DNA from: Mycolicibacterium hippocampi
GTDB lineage: Bacteria; Actinomycetota; Actinomycetes; Mycobacteriales; Mycobacteriaceae
Reading direction: 5' to 3'
NCBI RefSeq assembly: GCF_010723735.1
Contig: NZ_BLLB01000002.1
Coordinates: 3,286,001 to 3,350,000, forward strand
DNA length: 64,000 bases
Shown here: piece by piece, positions 9,201 through 17,159 of the stretch
How positions within the stretch are numbered: position 1 is the stretch's first letter
Layout of the letters: each line of letters starts with the position of its first letter
Position numbers and translations under genes: made by a program
Notes under the pieces: model-generated
What the model was told of the DNA's origin: nothing
Database searches by the model: none
Seen by the model: only the letters and a program-made list of their open reading frames with translations

Positions 9201-10055
9201 CACCAGCCAGCACATCGAGAAGTAGGCGTTCATCTCGGTGCCAAGCTGCGCAACCACGATCAGCGGCACCAGCAGCGGCACCGTGACGTGGACGGCGTTG
9301 ATGGCATACGAACTCGCGAAGAACTGGAAAAGATCCCGCCGCGGCGGCAGATCGGGGGGTCCCTCGCGGCGCGCAATCTCACGCCTGATGACCACGACCG
9401 CGATGATCGCGGTGATGACGGCGGCGGGCGCCACCCAGGACCAGACGATGGCGGTGCCGGTGGCCAGCGGGATCAACGCGGCCACCGCGACCAGCTTCGC
9501 TGTGGACTGCCCGATGTTCTTCGTGGCGATGGTGCGCGGCCGACCCAGGCCGATCAGGATCTGGTCCTGCAACGCGTAGAACGCCAGCACCGCGACAAAA
9601 AGCGGGAACAGAAGCGCCTCAACCCAATTCGAGAACAGCTGGGAGCGGGGCCCGACGACCACGAACACCGTCCCGAACAACAGTGCGGTACACGCGGCGA
9701 ACCCGATTCCGCGGCGCACCAGATGCGAGGTGTCGGCACCGGCCAGGGGCAGAAAGCGCTCGTAGAGGCTGCCGAGGCTGAAGTTGGCGAGGATCGCGAT
9801 GAGGGAGGCCGAGGAGATGATCGCCGATGCGCGGCCGACCTCGGCGGTGTCGTAGCCACGTGCGGCCACGGTCCAGAATACGAATCCGAGAATCCCGGTG
9901 GCGGCACTCGAGGTCATGACGGCGGCGATGTCGATTCCGAGCGCGCCGCCCTGTAGGCGTCGGGGGGCTGGCCCTGCCGTGCTCGTCCGGGTGGCGCTCA
10001 CCGCGGCGCCCGTACCGGCGCCGTCAAGGGCGGTGGCAGGGCCTGTGGTCGGCAT
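6222..10055 (-). CDS. Fusion: Wzx-like polysaccharide flippase + NRPS-like adenylation, carrier and thioesterase domains
   Basis: One uninterrupted 1277-residue frame. Residues about 38-435 are a polytopic membrane region of the MATE/Wzx flippase kind (around a dozen hydrophobic helices). Residues about 470-930 are an AMP-binding adenylation domain with FTSGSSGEPK (A3), NWAGSSE (A5), GRMDAAVKIRGY (A7-A8) and ERGKVDR (A10). A carrier domain follows with the phosphopantetheine serine in GGDSLN near residue 976. The C-terminus is a thioesterase with FAGAG, the nucleophile elbow GHSLG near 1115, and candidate Asp and His in NRDDER and NCDHDS. I prefer ATG 10055 (AGGAA 10 nt upstream) over GTG 10145. 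No condensation domain is present. Inference: the cytosolic module activates an amino or acyl acid and passes it to the glycan or lipid moved by the flippase part. The cluster of glycosyltransferases is divergent from it. Confidence 0.88.
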   Translation of the reverse strand: MPTTGPATALDGAGTGAAVSATRTSTAGPAPRRLQGGALGIDIAAVMTSSAATGILGFVFWTVAARGYDTAEVGRASAIISSASLIAILANFSLGSLYERFLPLAGADTSHLVRRGIGFAACTALLFGTVFVVVGPRSQLFSNWVEALLFPLFVAVLAFYALQDQILIGLGRPRTIATKNIGQSTAKLVAVAALIPLATGTAIVWSWVAPAAVITAIIAVVVIRREIARREGPPDLPPRRDLFQFFASSYAINAVHVTVPLLVPLIVVAQLGTEMNAYFSMCWLVVNTLGILIGATAAPFVATASTPGADLRSCTMRFVLLCGGAAVAGCLALLVAAPLILSILGPDYAEHGTTLIRIMAFTLPSVALMTIYTALARLRRRLRLAVTAQVMLGIVVVAGVIVTLPHWGINAVGYTYLAAEMMCTLILVGPTVALLRSAVSTPRPEPVNAGTATTTRQAPVVDDSVRHRSVSERFAEVAEQRADHVALRTENDSVSYRDLARAASKWTAALHNRPRPEAPVALIRDLDPDTAAVMLGCFAAGAPLVPLDTGLPRDRVAHIVGALAERGYHVDTVVTEDLPDPPAGGVDGRAPMPVPDVQAITSIQFTSGSSGEPKAVLHVNGTWLCDWVLHRDRFGITAGRRVALCMPVSFAAGLNVLIGSLLSGAEVIVIEPRNCTPDVALSRITEADIVMCTPSFLQSLTEVAGTRVLDSLRRIVTTGEPLYGNVIRRARVVAPNAVLTNWAGSSETLGIAHHDIRPGDDIPAGVVPAGVATPHKTLDIDGHGRLTVTSPYLAAGYLDPGAATTGFVENPDGSRTFVTNDRARITADGVLTILGRMDAAVKIRGYLVEPAEVEATLLECPGIREALVVADAVAETRVLTAYVAPAPGERSPAVADLRAQLHTRLPAWMVPTNIVMLEALPRNERGKVDRLALPVPTRGAIEPAMPGLETQIAAVWANVLRLDEVGRTENFYALGGDSLNVQQMLGQLGGGHGLRLTTADLAGAPTVAQFAEIVGARREGRTTDPTGEIASTTVLLRPPTGSTTETLFCFAGAGASALSFAAFAHRVHAAAAVVAFQAHGLENRGFPDWTVARAARRHLRDLFKLQPQGPYTLIGHSLGAFIAIDVANRLEAMGHDVELVAMLDPFLPTRTVRHARKTLPGVIASALLEEPAMSRGRLWRRRLLLPVAGLVENTPERKTEALREVGVRVGRLHRPRPYGGRTLLVLSSFNRDDERVWPLVLPGELTVRRVNCDHDSVVRAPHVGRVVDLVAEARVQR

Positions 10056-10145
10056 GTCGCGTGAGTTCCTAGGGGAGGGTCGGGCCCGCCATGAGCGCGG
10101 TTGAGTGGGGTCGTCGGCGACCGCTCGGATGACGATACTAACCAC

Positions 10146-10333
10146 ACCAGAATTTGGTTAGGCTACCCATAGTTGTGATGCTGGTCATAGCCGGCGGCGT
10201 AGGCGACATAGCCTGCCCTAACTTCGCTATGGTCGCATCTGATTCCCAGCAGGCGCACTCATAGCAAATTGCTGCCACCACGCCTATGACGTCGCACGCG
10301 CGTCTGAAAACGTCTAGACAAGGAGCTTGTGAC
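10146..10333. promoter_or_regulatory. Divergent promoter region with iterated CATAG motifs
   Basis: This spacer separates the flippase-NRPS gene from the glycosyltransferase operon. It contains CATAG at 10168, 10186, 10207 and 10260 and its complement CTATG at 10227, with spacings of 18-33 bp. TAGGCT (10159-10164) and TATGGT (10228-10233) resemble mycobacterial -10 boxes. Regular spacing near two helical turns suggests a binding array for an activator or repressor, but no regulator gene is adjacent. Confidence 0.35.
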
Positions 10334-11218
10334 TTGACGGAGATTGTTCCCGACTCCGGTGTGCGCAACAGAAGCGATATCAGCAAATTCCTTCACGACA
10401 TCGACGGTGACGCTGTGGGCACCTCGTCCGGGCAGGGTGCCGAGGGTGTGGATGCCGAGACCTCGACTGCCGATCACACCGACCGGCCCACGGTCAGCGT
10501 GGTGCTGCCCGCCCGCAACGAGGCGCTCAACCTGCCCTATGTCGCGCAGCGGATGCCGCCCGTCGACGAGATCGTGGTCATCGACGGCGGGTCGGTGGAC
10601 GGCACCGCCGATGTGGCGCGCAAACTGTGGCCCGAGGCCACCGTGATCGAGCAGACCCGGGCCGGCAAAGGCAATGCGTTGGCCTGTGGGTTCCGTGCAG
10701 CCACCGGAGACATCGTGGTCATGATCGACGGGGACGGCTCCACCGACCCGGCGGAGATACCGATGTTCGTCGAGGCGCTCGTCGCCGGTGCGGACCTCGC
10801 CAAGGGCAGCCGATTCTCCCGCGGTGGTGGCAGCGACGACATCACACAGTTCCGTAGGGCCGGCAACAAGGGGCTGAACTGGCTGGTGAACCGGCTGTTC
10901 CACACCGAGTTCAGCGATCTGTGCTACGGCTACAACGCGTTCTGGCGACGGAACCTCGACTGCCTGGACCTACCCGCGATCGAACTGGCGGACCCTCAGT
11001 GGGGTGACGGGTTCGAGATCGAGACCGTGATCAACGTTCGTGCGGCACGCAGTGGATGGTTGATCCGCGAGGTGAGCAGTTTCGAGGGCAAGCGGCTCTA
11101 CGGACGCAGCAATCTCAACGCGGTCACCGATGGAATCCGGGTGCTGCGCACCATAAACCGTGAACGACGTCAGCGCCACGCAGGTCGCGCGGCTGCCACC
11201 GTCGGCGGGTTGCGGTGA
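10334..11218 (+). CDS. Family 2 glycosyltransferase (polyprenyl-phosphate sugar synthase-like)
   Basis: I chose the TTG at 10334 because AAGGAG lies 8 nt upstream; this gives 294 residues. The GT-A fold is clear: VSVVLPARNEALN, then IDGGSVDGT, then VVMIDGDGS with the DxD-like metal site, and GKGNAL. The pattern is closest to dolichyl-phosphate mannose/glucose synthases. No clear membrane anchor is seen. It is the first gene of a tightly overlapping operon, and its TGA overlaps the GTG of the next gene. Likely role: making a lipid-linked sugar donor or starting chain assembly. Confidence 0.87.
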   Translation: MTEIVPDSGVRNRSDISKFLHDIDGDAVGTSSGQGAEGVDAETSTADHTDRPTVSVVLPARNEALNLPYVAQRMPPVDEIVVIDGGSVDGTADVARKLWPEATVIEQTRAGKGNALACGFRAATGDIVVMIDGDGSTDPAEIPMFVEALVAGADLAKGSRFSRGGGSDDITQFRRAGNKGLNWLVNRLFHTEFSDLCYGYNAFWRRNLDCLDLPAIELADPQWGDGFEIETVINVRAARSGWLIREVSSFEGKRLYGRSNLNAVTDGIRVLRTINRERRQRHAGRAAATVGGLR

Positions 11219-12195
11219 CCGTCCAGCACACCACGCTCGACGATGCAGTCACCACCGCGGTCTCGGTCAGCGTGGTGATCTGCTGCTACACCATGGGGCG
11301 CCGGCAGAATCTGGACGCCGCCACCGCCGCGGTGCTGACCCAACTGCGCCCCGGCGACGAGTTGATCGTCGTCGTCGACGGAAACGATCTTCTGTACCAT
11401 GATCTGCTGTCCACTCACGGGCAACAGATGACGGTCCTGCAGAACGCGTTTCGCCGCGGTCTGTCGGGTGCCCGGAACACCGCCCTGAAGCGGGCTTCTC
11501 GCGAGGTGGTCGTGTTCCTCGACGACGACGCCGTGCTCCATCCTGCGGCCCTCGACGGGGTCAGAACGGCCTTCGCCGACTCCGGGGTCACGGCGCTGGG
11601 CGGCGCCGTCCATCCGCAGTGGCACTCGGGTGGTGAACCCCCGTGGTTCCCACCGGAATTCCGGTGGGTGGTCGGATGCGACTACCGGGGACTGGCGTCG
11701 GACGGGGCGGCGATCCGCAACCCGATCGGGGCGGCGATGGCGGTTCGGCGCCGCGACCTGGACGGCATCGGCGGCTTCTCCGACCGGCTCGGACGTGTCG
11801 GGGCCCTGCCCACGGGCTGTGAAGAGACCCTGATGGGCATCGAGTTGAGCAGGCGCAACCCGCGGGCGCGCATCATCCGGCACGCCGCATTTGCTGTGTC
11901 ACATGCGGTGCCCAGTGACCGAACGACGTTGTCCTACTTCGTCCGTCGGTGCTTCAATGAAGGCCGGAGCAAAGCGATCCTGACTCGGCTGTGCGGTAGG
12001 CAGGCGTCGCTGCGCAGCGAACGTGCTTACACGACCAGGACGCTTCCCGCGGGAATCTGGCATGCCCGCAGGCGTCCGTCGCGGATGCTGGCGCTCGGTG
12101 CGGGGCTGCTCGTCACCACCACCGGGTATCTCGTGGGTCTGGTCCAGACGACAAAACAGGGGGATGTTCGATGGTCAGAGTCCTCGGCTACCTGA
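11215..12195 (+). CDS. Family 2 glycosyltransferase
   Basis: 326 residues starting at a GTG that overlaps the previous stop. GT-A signature: SVVICCYTMGRR at the nucleotide-binding start, RGLSGARNTAL, then the DDD metal site in VVVFLDDDA, and an acceptor-side acidic segment near GCEETLMG. The C-terminus ends in one hydrophobic helix (GAGLLVTTTGYLVGLV), probably holding the enzyme at the inner face of the membrane. It overlaps the next gene by 25 bp. It should transfer a sugar from an activated nucleotide to a growing surface glycan. Confidence 0.87.
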   Translation: MTVQHTTLDDAVTTAVSVSVVICCYTMGRRQNLDAATAAVLTQLRPGDELIVVVDGNDLLYHDLLSTHGQQMTVLQNAFRRGLSGARNTALKRASREVVVFLDDDAVLHPAALDGVRTAFADSGVTALGGAVHPQWHSGGEPPWFPPEFRWVVGCDYRGLASDGAAIRNPIGAAMAVRRRDLDGIGGFSDRLGRVGALPTGCEETLMGIELSRRNPRARIIRHAAFAVSHAVPSDRTTLSYFVRRCFNEGRSKAILTRLCGRQASLRSERAYTTRTLPAGIWHARRRPSRMLALGAGLLVTTTGYLVGLVQTTKQGDVRWSESSAT

Positions 12196-12836
12196 AGGAT
12201 GCCCGGGTCACCGGGTGGGTGTCGTTGACGACCCTGGTGTTCTTCGCTGCCGAATGGGTGGTTTCGGCGACGTGGCGCGGTTACTACGGATATCGCGAAG
12301 ACCTGCTGGGTCCGCTCGGGGTGGCCTTCTGCGGGCCGCAGGGAAACTGGCCGTGCAGCGAGCTCTACCGGGTGATGAACGTCGCCCTGGTGCTGACCGG
12401 TCTGGCGATCGTCTTCGTGGCCGCGAGCCTGCTCGTGCAGCGCGTGACCGAACGCGGCCACGCGACCCTGCTGATGGTCGCCGGGTTCGGGCTGGCGGCC
12501 TCCGGGATGATCACCCATCAGGTGAGTTATACCTGGAGCCTCACAGCCACCACGGTTTTCACCACCCTGGGCTCGGTCAGTGTGCTGTTCATCGCGATGG
12601 GGTCGACAACCGAGATGTCGGCCGAACGGCGGGGCGTGGCCGTGATCGCCGGGATCGTCAGCCTCGTCGGCTACTTCAGCTACATCGATGGGCACGACTT
12701 CTTCGGGGCGGGCGGGGCGCAGCGGATGGCCGTCTACGGGATCCTGGCGGCCGTGATCACCCTGGGCACTGCCGGGTTGCGATCGGCGCCGGTTCAGAAT
12801 GCCGAGACCCCGGAGCTCGTGGAGGAGAAGCGGTGA
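12171..12836 (+). CDS. DUF998-type polytopic membrane protein
   Basis: 221 residues with six or so hydrophobic helices. An extracytoplasmic loop after the first helix carries two cysteines (FCGPQG and NWPCSELY), a pattern seen in DUF998 proteins. The function of the family is unknown. Its position inside an operon of glycosyltransferases and a GH16 protein, with overlaps at both ends, implies a role in export or anchoring of the glycan. Confidence 0.7.
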   Translation: MVRVLGYLKDARVTGWVSLTTLVFFAAEWVVSATWRGYYGYREDLLGPLGVAFCGPQGNWPCSELYRVMNVALVLTGLAIVFVAASLLVQRVTERGHATLLMVAGFGLAASGMITHQVSYTWSLTATTVFTTLGSVSVLFIAMGSTTEMSAERRGVAVIAGIVSLVGYFSYIDGHDFFGAGGAQRMAVYGILAAVITLGTAGLRSAPVQNAETPELVEEKR

Positions 12837-13660
12837 TGCGCGGGCCATCTCGACCCCGCTGGCTTCGCGCCGCCGGCGCGGTCGGCGTTCTGGTGCTGTG
12901 TGGTTGTTCGCTGCCGCTGACGGTGGGCCACGCCGAGCCGACCGGACCACGTGTCGTATTCGCCGACGAGTTCGACGGACCCGCAGGCACGCCGCCGTCG
13001 TCGTCCTGGCGGATCCAGACCGGCGGCGGTGGCTGGGGCAACAACGAACTACAGGTATACACCGACAGCACGGACAACGTCAGCCTCGACGGCGCAGGCA
13101 ACCTCGCGATCACCGCGCGCGGTGTGGCGCTGGATCAGATCACGTCGGCCCGGATCACCACTCAGGGCAGCGTGGAGTTCACCTCGGGGCGCGCCGAGGC
13201 GCGAATCGCACTTCCGGCGGGGGCCGGTCTACATCCGGCATTCTGGTTGCTCGGCAGCGACATCGACCGGGCCGGCTGGCCCGCTGCCGGCGAGATCGAT
13301 GTCATCGAGACGCTCAACGACGCCGCCGAATACCACACCGGTGTCCACGCGCCTCGGCAGGGAACACCACGGGGGCAGGAGGTTTCCGCGTCCGGTCCGG
13401 CTCCCTTCCCACTGGCCGGTCAGTTCCACACGTACTGGATCGAACGATCACCCGGGCGGATCGTCACCGGGATCGACGACCTGACGTTGTTCACGGTCAC
13501 GCCTGCGGATCTCGCGGCGGACAGCACCTGGGTGTTCGACGCCCCGTTCTTTCTGCTGCTGAACCTCGCGGTGGGCGGTTCGTGGCCGGGCCCACCGGAT
13601 GAGTCCACGCCGAACCCCTCGACGATGCTGGTGGACTGGGTGAGAGTGACCGCCTCATGA
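12833..13660 (+). CDS. Secreted GH16-family glycoside hydrolase, lipoprotein
   Basis: About 275 residues (GTG 12833 or ATG 12836). A basic N-terminus, hydrophobic core and lipobox LCGC indicate a lipoprotein. The GH16 catalytic motif ExDxxE is intact as GEIDVIE near residue 152, and the surrounding WGNNELQVYT and FWLLGSD are typical of laminarinase-like enzymes. It should cleave or transglycosylate beta-1,3 or beta-1,4 glucan-type chains outside the membrane. Co-transcription with glycosyltransferases suggests that it trims or releases the polymer made by the cluster, as hydrolases in capsule and exopolysaccharide operons do. Confidence 0.9.
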   Translation: MMRGPSRPRWLRAAGAVGVLVLCGCSLPLTVGHAEPTGPRVVFADEFDGPAGTPPSSSWRIQTGGGGWGNNELQVYTDSTDNVSLDGAGNLAITARGVALDQITSARITTQGSVEFTSGRAEARIALPAGAGLHPAFWLLGSDIDRAGWPAAGEIDVIETLNDAAEYHTGVHAPRQGTPRGQEVSASGPAPFPLAGQFHTYWIERSPGRIVTGIDDLTLFTVTPADLAADSTWVFDAPFFLLLNLAVGGSWPGPPDESTPNPSTMLVDWVRVTAS

Positions 13661-14952
13661 CGCAACTCACCGTCCTCGACCCGGCCATGCCACCGCATTC
13701 ACAGCCCACCTGGCCGCATGCCCGCTGGATCGGCATGCTCGACCTCGACGACTCTGTGCACGACGCCGACGACGAGCTGGAATTCGTCGCCCGGCACGCG
13801 GAGGGCTATCGGGACGCGCGAGTGCTGGTGCGCCGACAACGGCAGCCGATCGCATTCGTCGACGCCCCCGTCGTCGACGGTCGGATATCGATGCGGGTGC
13901 CGCCGCTCGACGAGGTGGACGCCCCCGGGGCGCCGGCCGTGTCACCGCCGATATCGGTGGTGGTATGCACTCGGGATCGCCCGGACCAGCTCGCGGACGC
14001 ACTGCAATCCGTTCTGGCGCTGGACTATCCGGACTTCGAAGTGGTGGTCGTGGACAACGCGGCACGTACCGACGCCGCCGCGAAGGTGGTCGAGCGCATC
14101 GCCGATCCGCGCGTTCGGCTGGTGGCCGAGCCGATTCCTGGTCTGTCCACTGCCCGCAACACCGGGTTACGGGCCGCTCGCCACCGTTTGGTCGCGTTCA
14201 CCGACGATGACGTCGTCGTCGACCGGCACTGGCTTTTTGGCATTGTCGGCGGCTTTGCGCGCTCACCGCGCGTGTCGTGCGTGTCGGGTCTGGTTCCCAG
14301 CGGCGAGTTGCGTACGGCCGCACAGGCTTACTTCGACAAGCGGGTCTCCTGGGCGGTGTCGCTGCGGCCGCGCCTGTATGACGTGGCTGCGCCGCCGCCC
14401 GATCAGCCGCTGTTCCCTTTCCAGATCGGGCGGTTCGGCACGGGAGCGAACTTCGCGGTCAAACGGGACCGCATCCTCGAGCTCGGCGGCTTCGACGAGG
14501 CGCTCGGAGCGGGCACTGCGGCGCAGGGCGGCGAGGACCTGGACATCTTCTTCCGCGTCCTCACCAGCGGTGACCTCTTGGCGACCGAACCCTCGGCGAT
14601 CGTCTGGCATCGCCATCGAAGCGACAACGAGGCCCTGCTGTCCCAGGCGCGGGGCTACGGTCTGGGACTGGGCGCGTGGTTGACCAAGGTGGGTCTGGAC
14701 GCTGCCCACCGACGGCTGGCGGCCACGGTGATCGGGAAGCTGGTTGTCGGGATGGTCCGGCGGCAGTCTCGGACGTCCCTGCGCACCGACGTGGGCTACG
14801 GCGCGATCATGACCTCGCTGACCCTTGTCCGCCCGGACGTGCCGGTATCGGTGGGCCGCACCGAGGTGCTCGCTGTGCTCGGCGGCCCCAGGGCGTTGTG
14901 GCGTGGCAGAAGGCGAAGTGCGAAACCCCGTCCGATGGCCGACAGGCGATGA
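13657..14952 (+). CDS. Family 2 glycosyltransferase (larger, with N-terminal extension)
   Basis: 431 residues, ATG overlapping the previous stop. Residues 1-95 are an extension without recognised motifs. The GT-A domain follows with ISVVVCTRDRPDQL, VVDNAA, STARNTGL and the DDD metal site in FTDDDVVVD. A later segment has QGGEDLDIFFR, the ED-type acceptor motif, and VWHRH. It is the third GT2 of the operon. Its 3' end overlaps the large membrane protein gene by 4 bp. Confidence 0.87.
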   Translation: MTQLTVLDPAMPPHSQPTWPHARWIGMLDLDDSVHDADDELEFVARHAEGYRDARVLVRRQRQPIAFVDAPVVDGRISMRVPPLDEVDAPGAPAVSPPISVVVCTRDRPDQLADALQSVLALDYPDFEVVVVDNAARTDAAAKVVERIADPRVRLVAEPIPGLSTARNTGLRAARHRLVAFTDDDVVVDRHWLFGIVGGFARSPRVSCVSGLVPSGELRTAAQAYFDKRVSWAVSLRPRLYDVAAPPPDQPLFPFQIGRFGTGANFAVKRDRILELGGFDEALGAGTAAQGGEDLDIFFRVLTSGDLLATEPSAIVWHRHRSDNEALLSQARGYGLGLGAWLTKVGLDAAHRRLAATVIGKLVVGMVRRQSRTSLRTDVGYGAIMTSLTLVRPDVPVSVGRTEVLAVLGGPRALWRGRRRSAKPRPMADRR

Positions 14953-17156
14953 CCGCAACACTGGAAGCGGCGGTCGGTGGCGTTCCCCCCGAGACCGCCG
15001 GGGCGGCACCGGCGCGCCGCCTGCTACCGGTGGGCTCGGTGCGGATGGCCGACCTCGCCGGCGCGGGGGCGGCTGCCGGCGTGATCGCGTTGCTGGACCT
15101 CCCTGCCGGCCTTCGGGCGGTCAGCTTGGCACTGTTCATCGCCGTCGGACCCGGTGCGGCGGTGCTGACCTGGGTTCGTATCCCGCGGCGGGCACTTCTG
15201 GGCACCGTGCCGGTGCTGGGTACCGCGATCGTCACCCTCATCACCATCACCGCGATGTGGTCCTACCGGTGGAGTCCACCCGACATGCTCTGGGTGCAGG
15301 TGGTGGCGGTCGCCGCCAGCAGCGCACTCTGGTACTACCACAGCGGTACCAGCCCGCTCGACGCGCCGCGGCAGTGGCGTCGGCGCACCGTTGTCGCGTC
15401 GACGCCCTTGCCGCGCAAGGGCTTTGTCCGGCGGCATCTGTCGCTGTTGCTGAGCGGCTCGGCGGTGGCGCTGTGGGTCGCGGCGGTCCCCGGTCTGCCC
15501 GGGGTCGACGCGAGCTATTACGGCCTGTTGTTCTCCGGCGCCGGACCACTGCTGGCCGGGTGCATCGTGCTGTGCACCTGGGCGCTGTTGGTCGCGGTCC
15601 GCGACCGGCTGCTGCTGCCAACGGCGGTGGCGATCGCCGCGGCGATCGTGGTCGCCCGGGTCACGACCTTCGTCGCTACCGAGGTGCCGCTCTACGACTG
15701 GACCTACAAGCACCTGGCAGTCGTCGACTACGTGATGGTGCACGGCCGGATCGCACCCGACGGCACCGACATCTACACGCAGTGGTCGGCGTTCTTCGTG
15801 TTCTGGGCGTGGTTCTGTGAGGTCACCGGTGTGGCGCCGATGGCTGTGGCGCATGTGTTTGCGCCGGTGACGCACGTGCTCATCGCCCTGATCGTCTACA
15901 CCGCTGCCCGGGTCCTCGGACGGTCCCGGCGCACGGCGCTGACCGCGGCGTTCATCGCCGAGATCACGAACTGGGTCGGGCAGGACTACTTCTCCCCGCA
16001 GGCCTGGTCACTGGTCCTGGCTTTCGGCATGCTCGTCCTGCTGCTGACGTCACCGCGCAGTCCGGCCTGCGGAGTGTTGAGCATCCTGGTCTTCGCGGCG
16101 ATGGTGCCCACCCACCAGTTGACGCCGTTCTGGGCACTGGCCGCGGCGTTTCTGCTGTGCCTGTTCAAGAGAGCCCGACCGCGGTGGGCGGCGGTGGCGA
16201 TGGCGGCGATCGCCATCAGCTACCTGCTGCTGAACCTCGAAGCGGTGTTGCCGTACGGACTGCTCTCCGGTGGCAGCCCGATCAGCAACGCCGCGAGCAA
16301 TGTTCTGACGTCCGGGTTGCCCGCCAAGGATTTCACCTCCGCGGTGGTGCGGACGCTGTCGGTCGTGGTCGTGCTCACCGCCTTCGGGTGTGCCGTCTGG
16401 TCGTGGCGCCGCAACCGGCCGGCGTTCGTGGCGTCGGTGCTGGCGTTCAGTTCGTTCGGCCTGCTGCTGGGGCAGAGCTACGGCGGCGAGGCCATTTTCC
16501 GGGTCTACCTGTACTCGCTGCTCGGCTGTGCGCTGCTGATCGCTCCGGCGGTGGTCGGCGCTGTCGACCGACTGCGGGGACGGGGCCGGCGGATGCTCTG
16601 GCCCGGCGTCGCCGTGCTCGGTATGACGGGCGTGTCGGTGGCCGGTCTGCACGGCTATGTCGCGTTGTGGCCCATGGTCTTCGAGACCCGTGCGCAGGTC
16701 GAACTGATGGACCGCATCACCGACGGAGCCGACGTGCGCACCCGTCTGGTGACGCTGCGACTGGGAGGGATGCCGACCCGGATCAACGCCAGCTACGCGG
16801 AGGTCACCCGGTACAACCACTACTTCGACTCGACCATCGGTTTCGATCTGTGGGACTACCGGGATCCGAACCTGCCGGAACTGAAAGCGTCGTTCCCCAC
16901 ACCCGAGGATTTGAAGACGCTCGACGACTACGCGCAGTACGACGCCTTCCGGGCCTACGTGTTGTTCAGCGAACAATCCAACAAGGCAGTGCGGTACTAC
17001 GGTGATTTCCGTCCCGAGGCCGTCGAGATCATGCAGGACGCGCTGCGAAGGTCGCCGAACTGGACGGTGTTCTATGAAGACGGTGACACCGTGGTGTTCC
17101 GGACCGCCCACGACTGGGATGTGCCGCCGCAGACCACCGCCGACGGCAGTGGCTGA
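14949..17156 (+). CDS. Large polytopic membrane protein, possible GT-C-like glycosyltransferase or polymerase
   Basis: 735 residues from the ATG overlapping the preceding stop (ATGA). At least a dozen hydrophobic helices fill residues about 35-580, followed by an extracytoplasmic C-terminal domain of about 150 residues rich in charged and aromatic residues (NHYFDSTIGFDLWDYRD). An early loop contains DWTYKHLAVVDY and IYTQWSAFF; acidic residues in the first periplasmic loops are typical of GT-C enzymes. I do not recognise the family with certainty. As the last gene of the operon it could polymerise, transfer or export the glycan. It ends 3 bp before the convergent acyltransferase gene. Confidence 0.6.
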   Translation: MTATLEAAVGGVPPETAGAAPARRLLPVGSVRMADLAGAGAAAGVIALLDLPAGLRAVSLALFIAVGPGAAVLTWVRIPRRALLGTVPVLGTAIVTLITITAMWSYRWSPPDMLWVQVVAVAASSALWYYHSGTSPLDAPRQWRRRTVVASTPLPRKGFVRRHLSLLLSGSAVALWVAAVPGLPGVDASYYGLLFSGAGPLLAGCIVLCTWALLVAVRDRLLLPTAVAIAAAIVVARVTTFVATEVPLYDWTYKHLAVVDYVMVHGRIAPDGTDIYTQWSAFFVFWAWFCEVTGVAPMAVAHVFAPVTHVLIALIVYTAARVLGRSRRTALTAAFIAEITNWVGQDYFSPQAWSLVLAFGMLVLLLTSPRSPACGVLSILVFAAMVPTHQLTPFWALAAAFLLCLFKRARPRWAAVAMAAIAISYLLLNLEAVLPYGLLSGGSPISNAASNVLTSGLPAKDFTSAVVRTLSVVVVLTAFGCAVWSWRRNRPAFVASVLAFSSFGLLLGQSYGGEAIFRVYLYSLLGCALLIAPAVVGAVDRLRGRGRRMLWPGVAVLGMTGVSVAGLHGYVALWPMVFETRAQVELMDRITDGADVRTRLVTLRLGGMPTRINASYAEVTRYNHYFDSTIGFDLWDYRDPNLPELKASFPTPEDLKTLDDYAQYDAFRAYVLFSEQSNKAVRYYGDFRPEAVEIMQDALRRSPNWTVFYEDGDTVVFRTAHDWDVPPQTTADGSG

Positions 17157-17159
17157 GGT

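Noticed and set aside
10056..10145. 30-codon N-terminal extension of the flippase-NRPS protein from GTG 10145
   Set aside because: The ATG at 10055 has AGGAA at a good distance, and the extension is Arg/Pro-rich without similarity to a membrane protein start.
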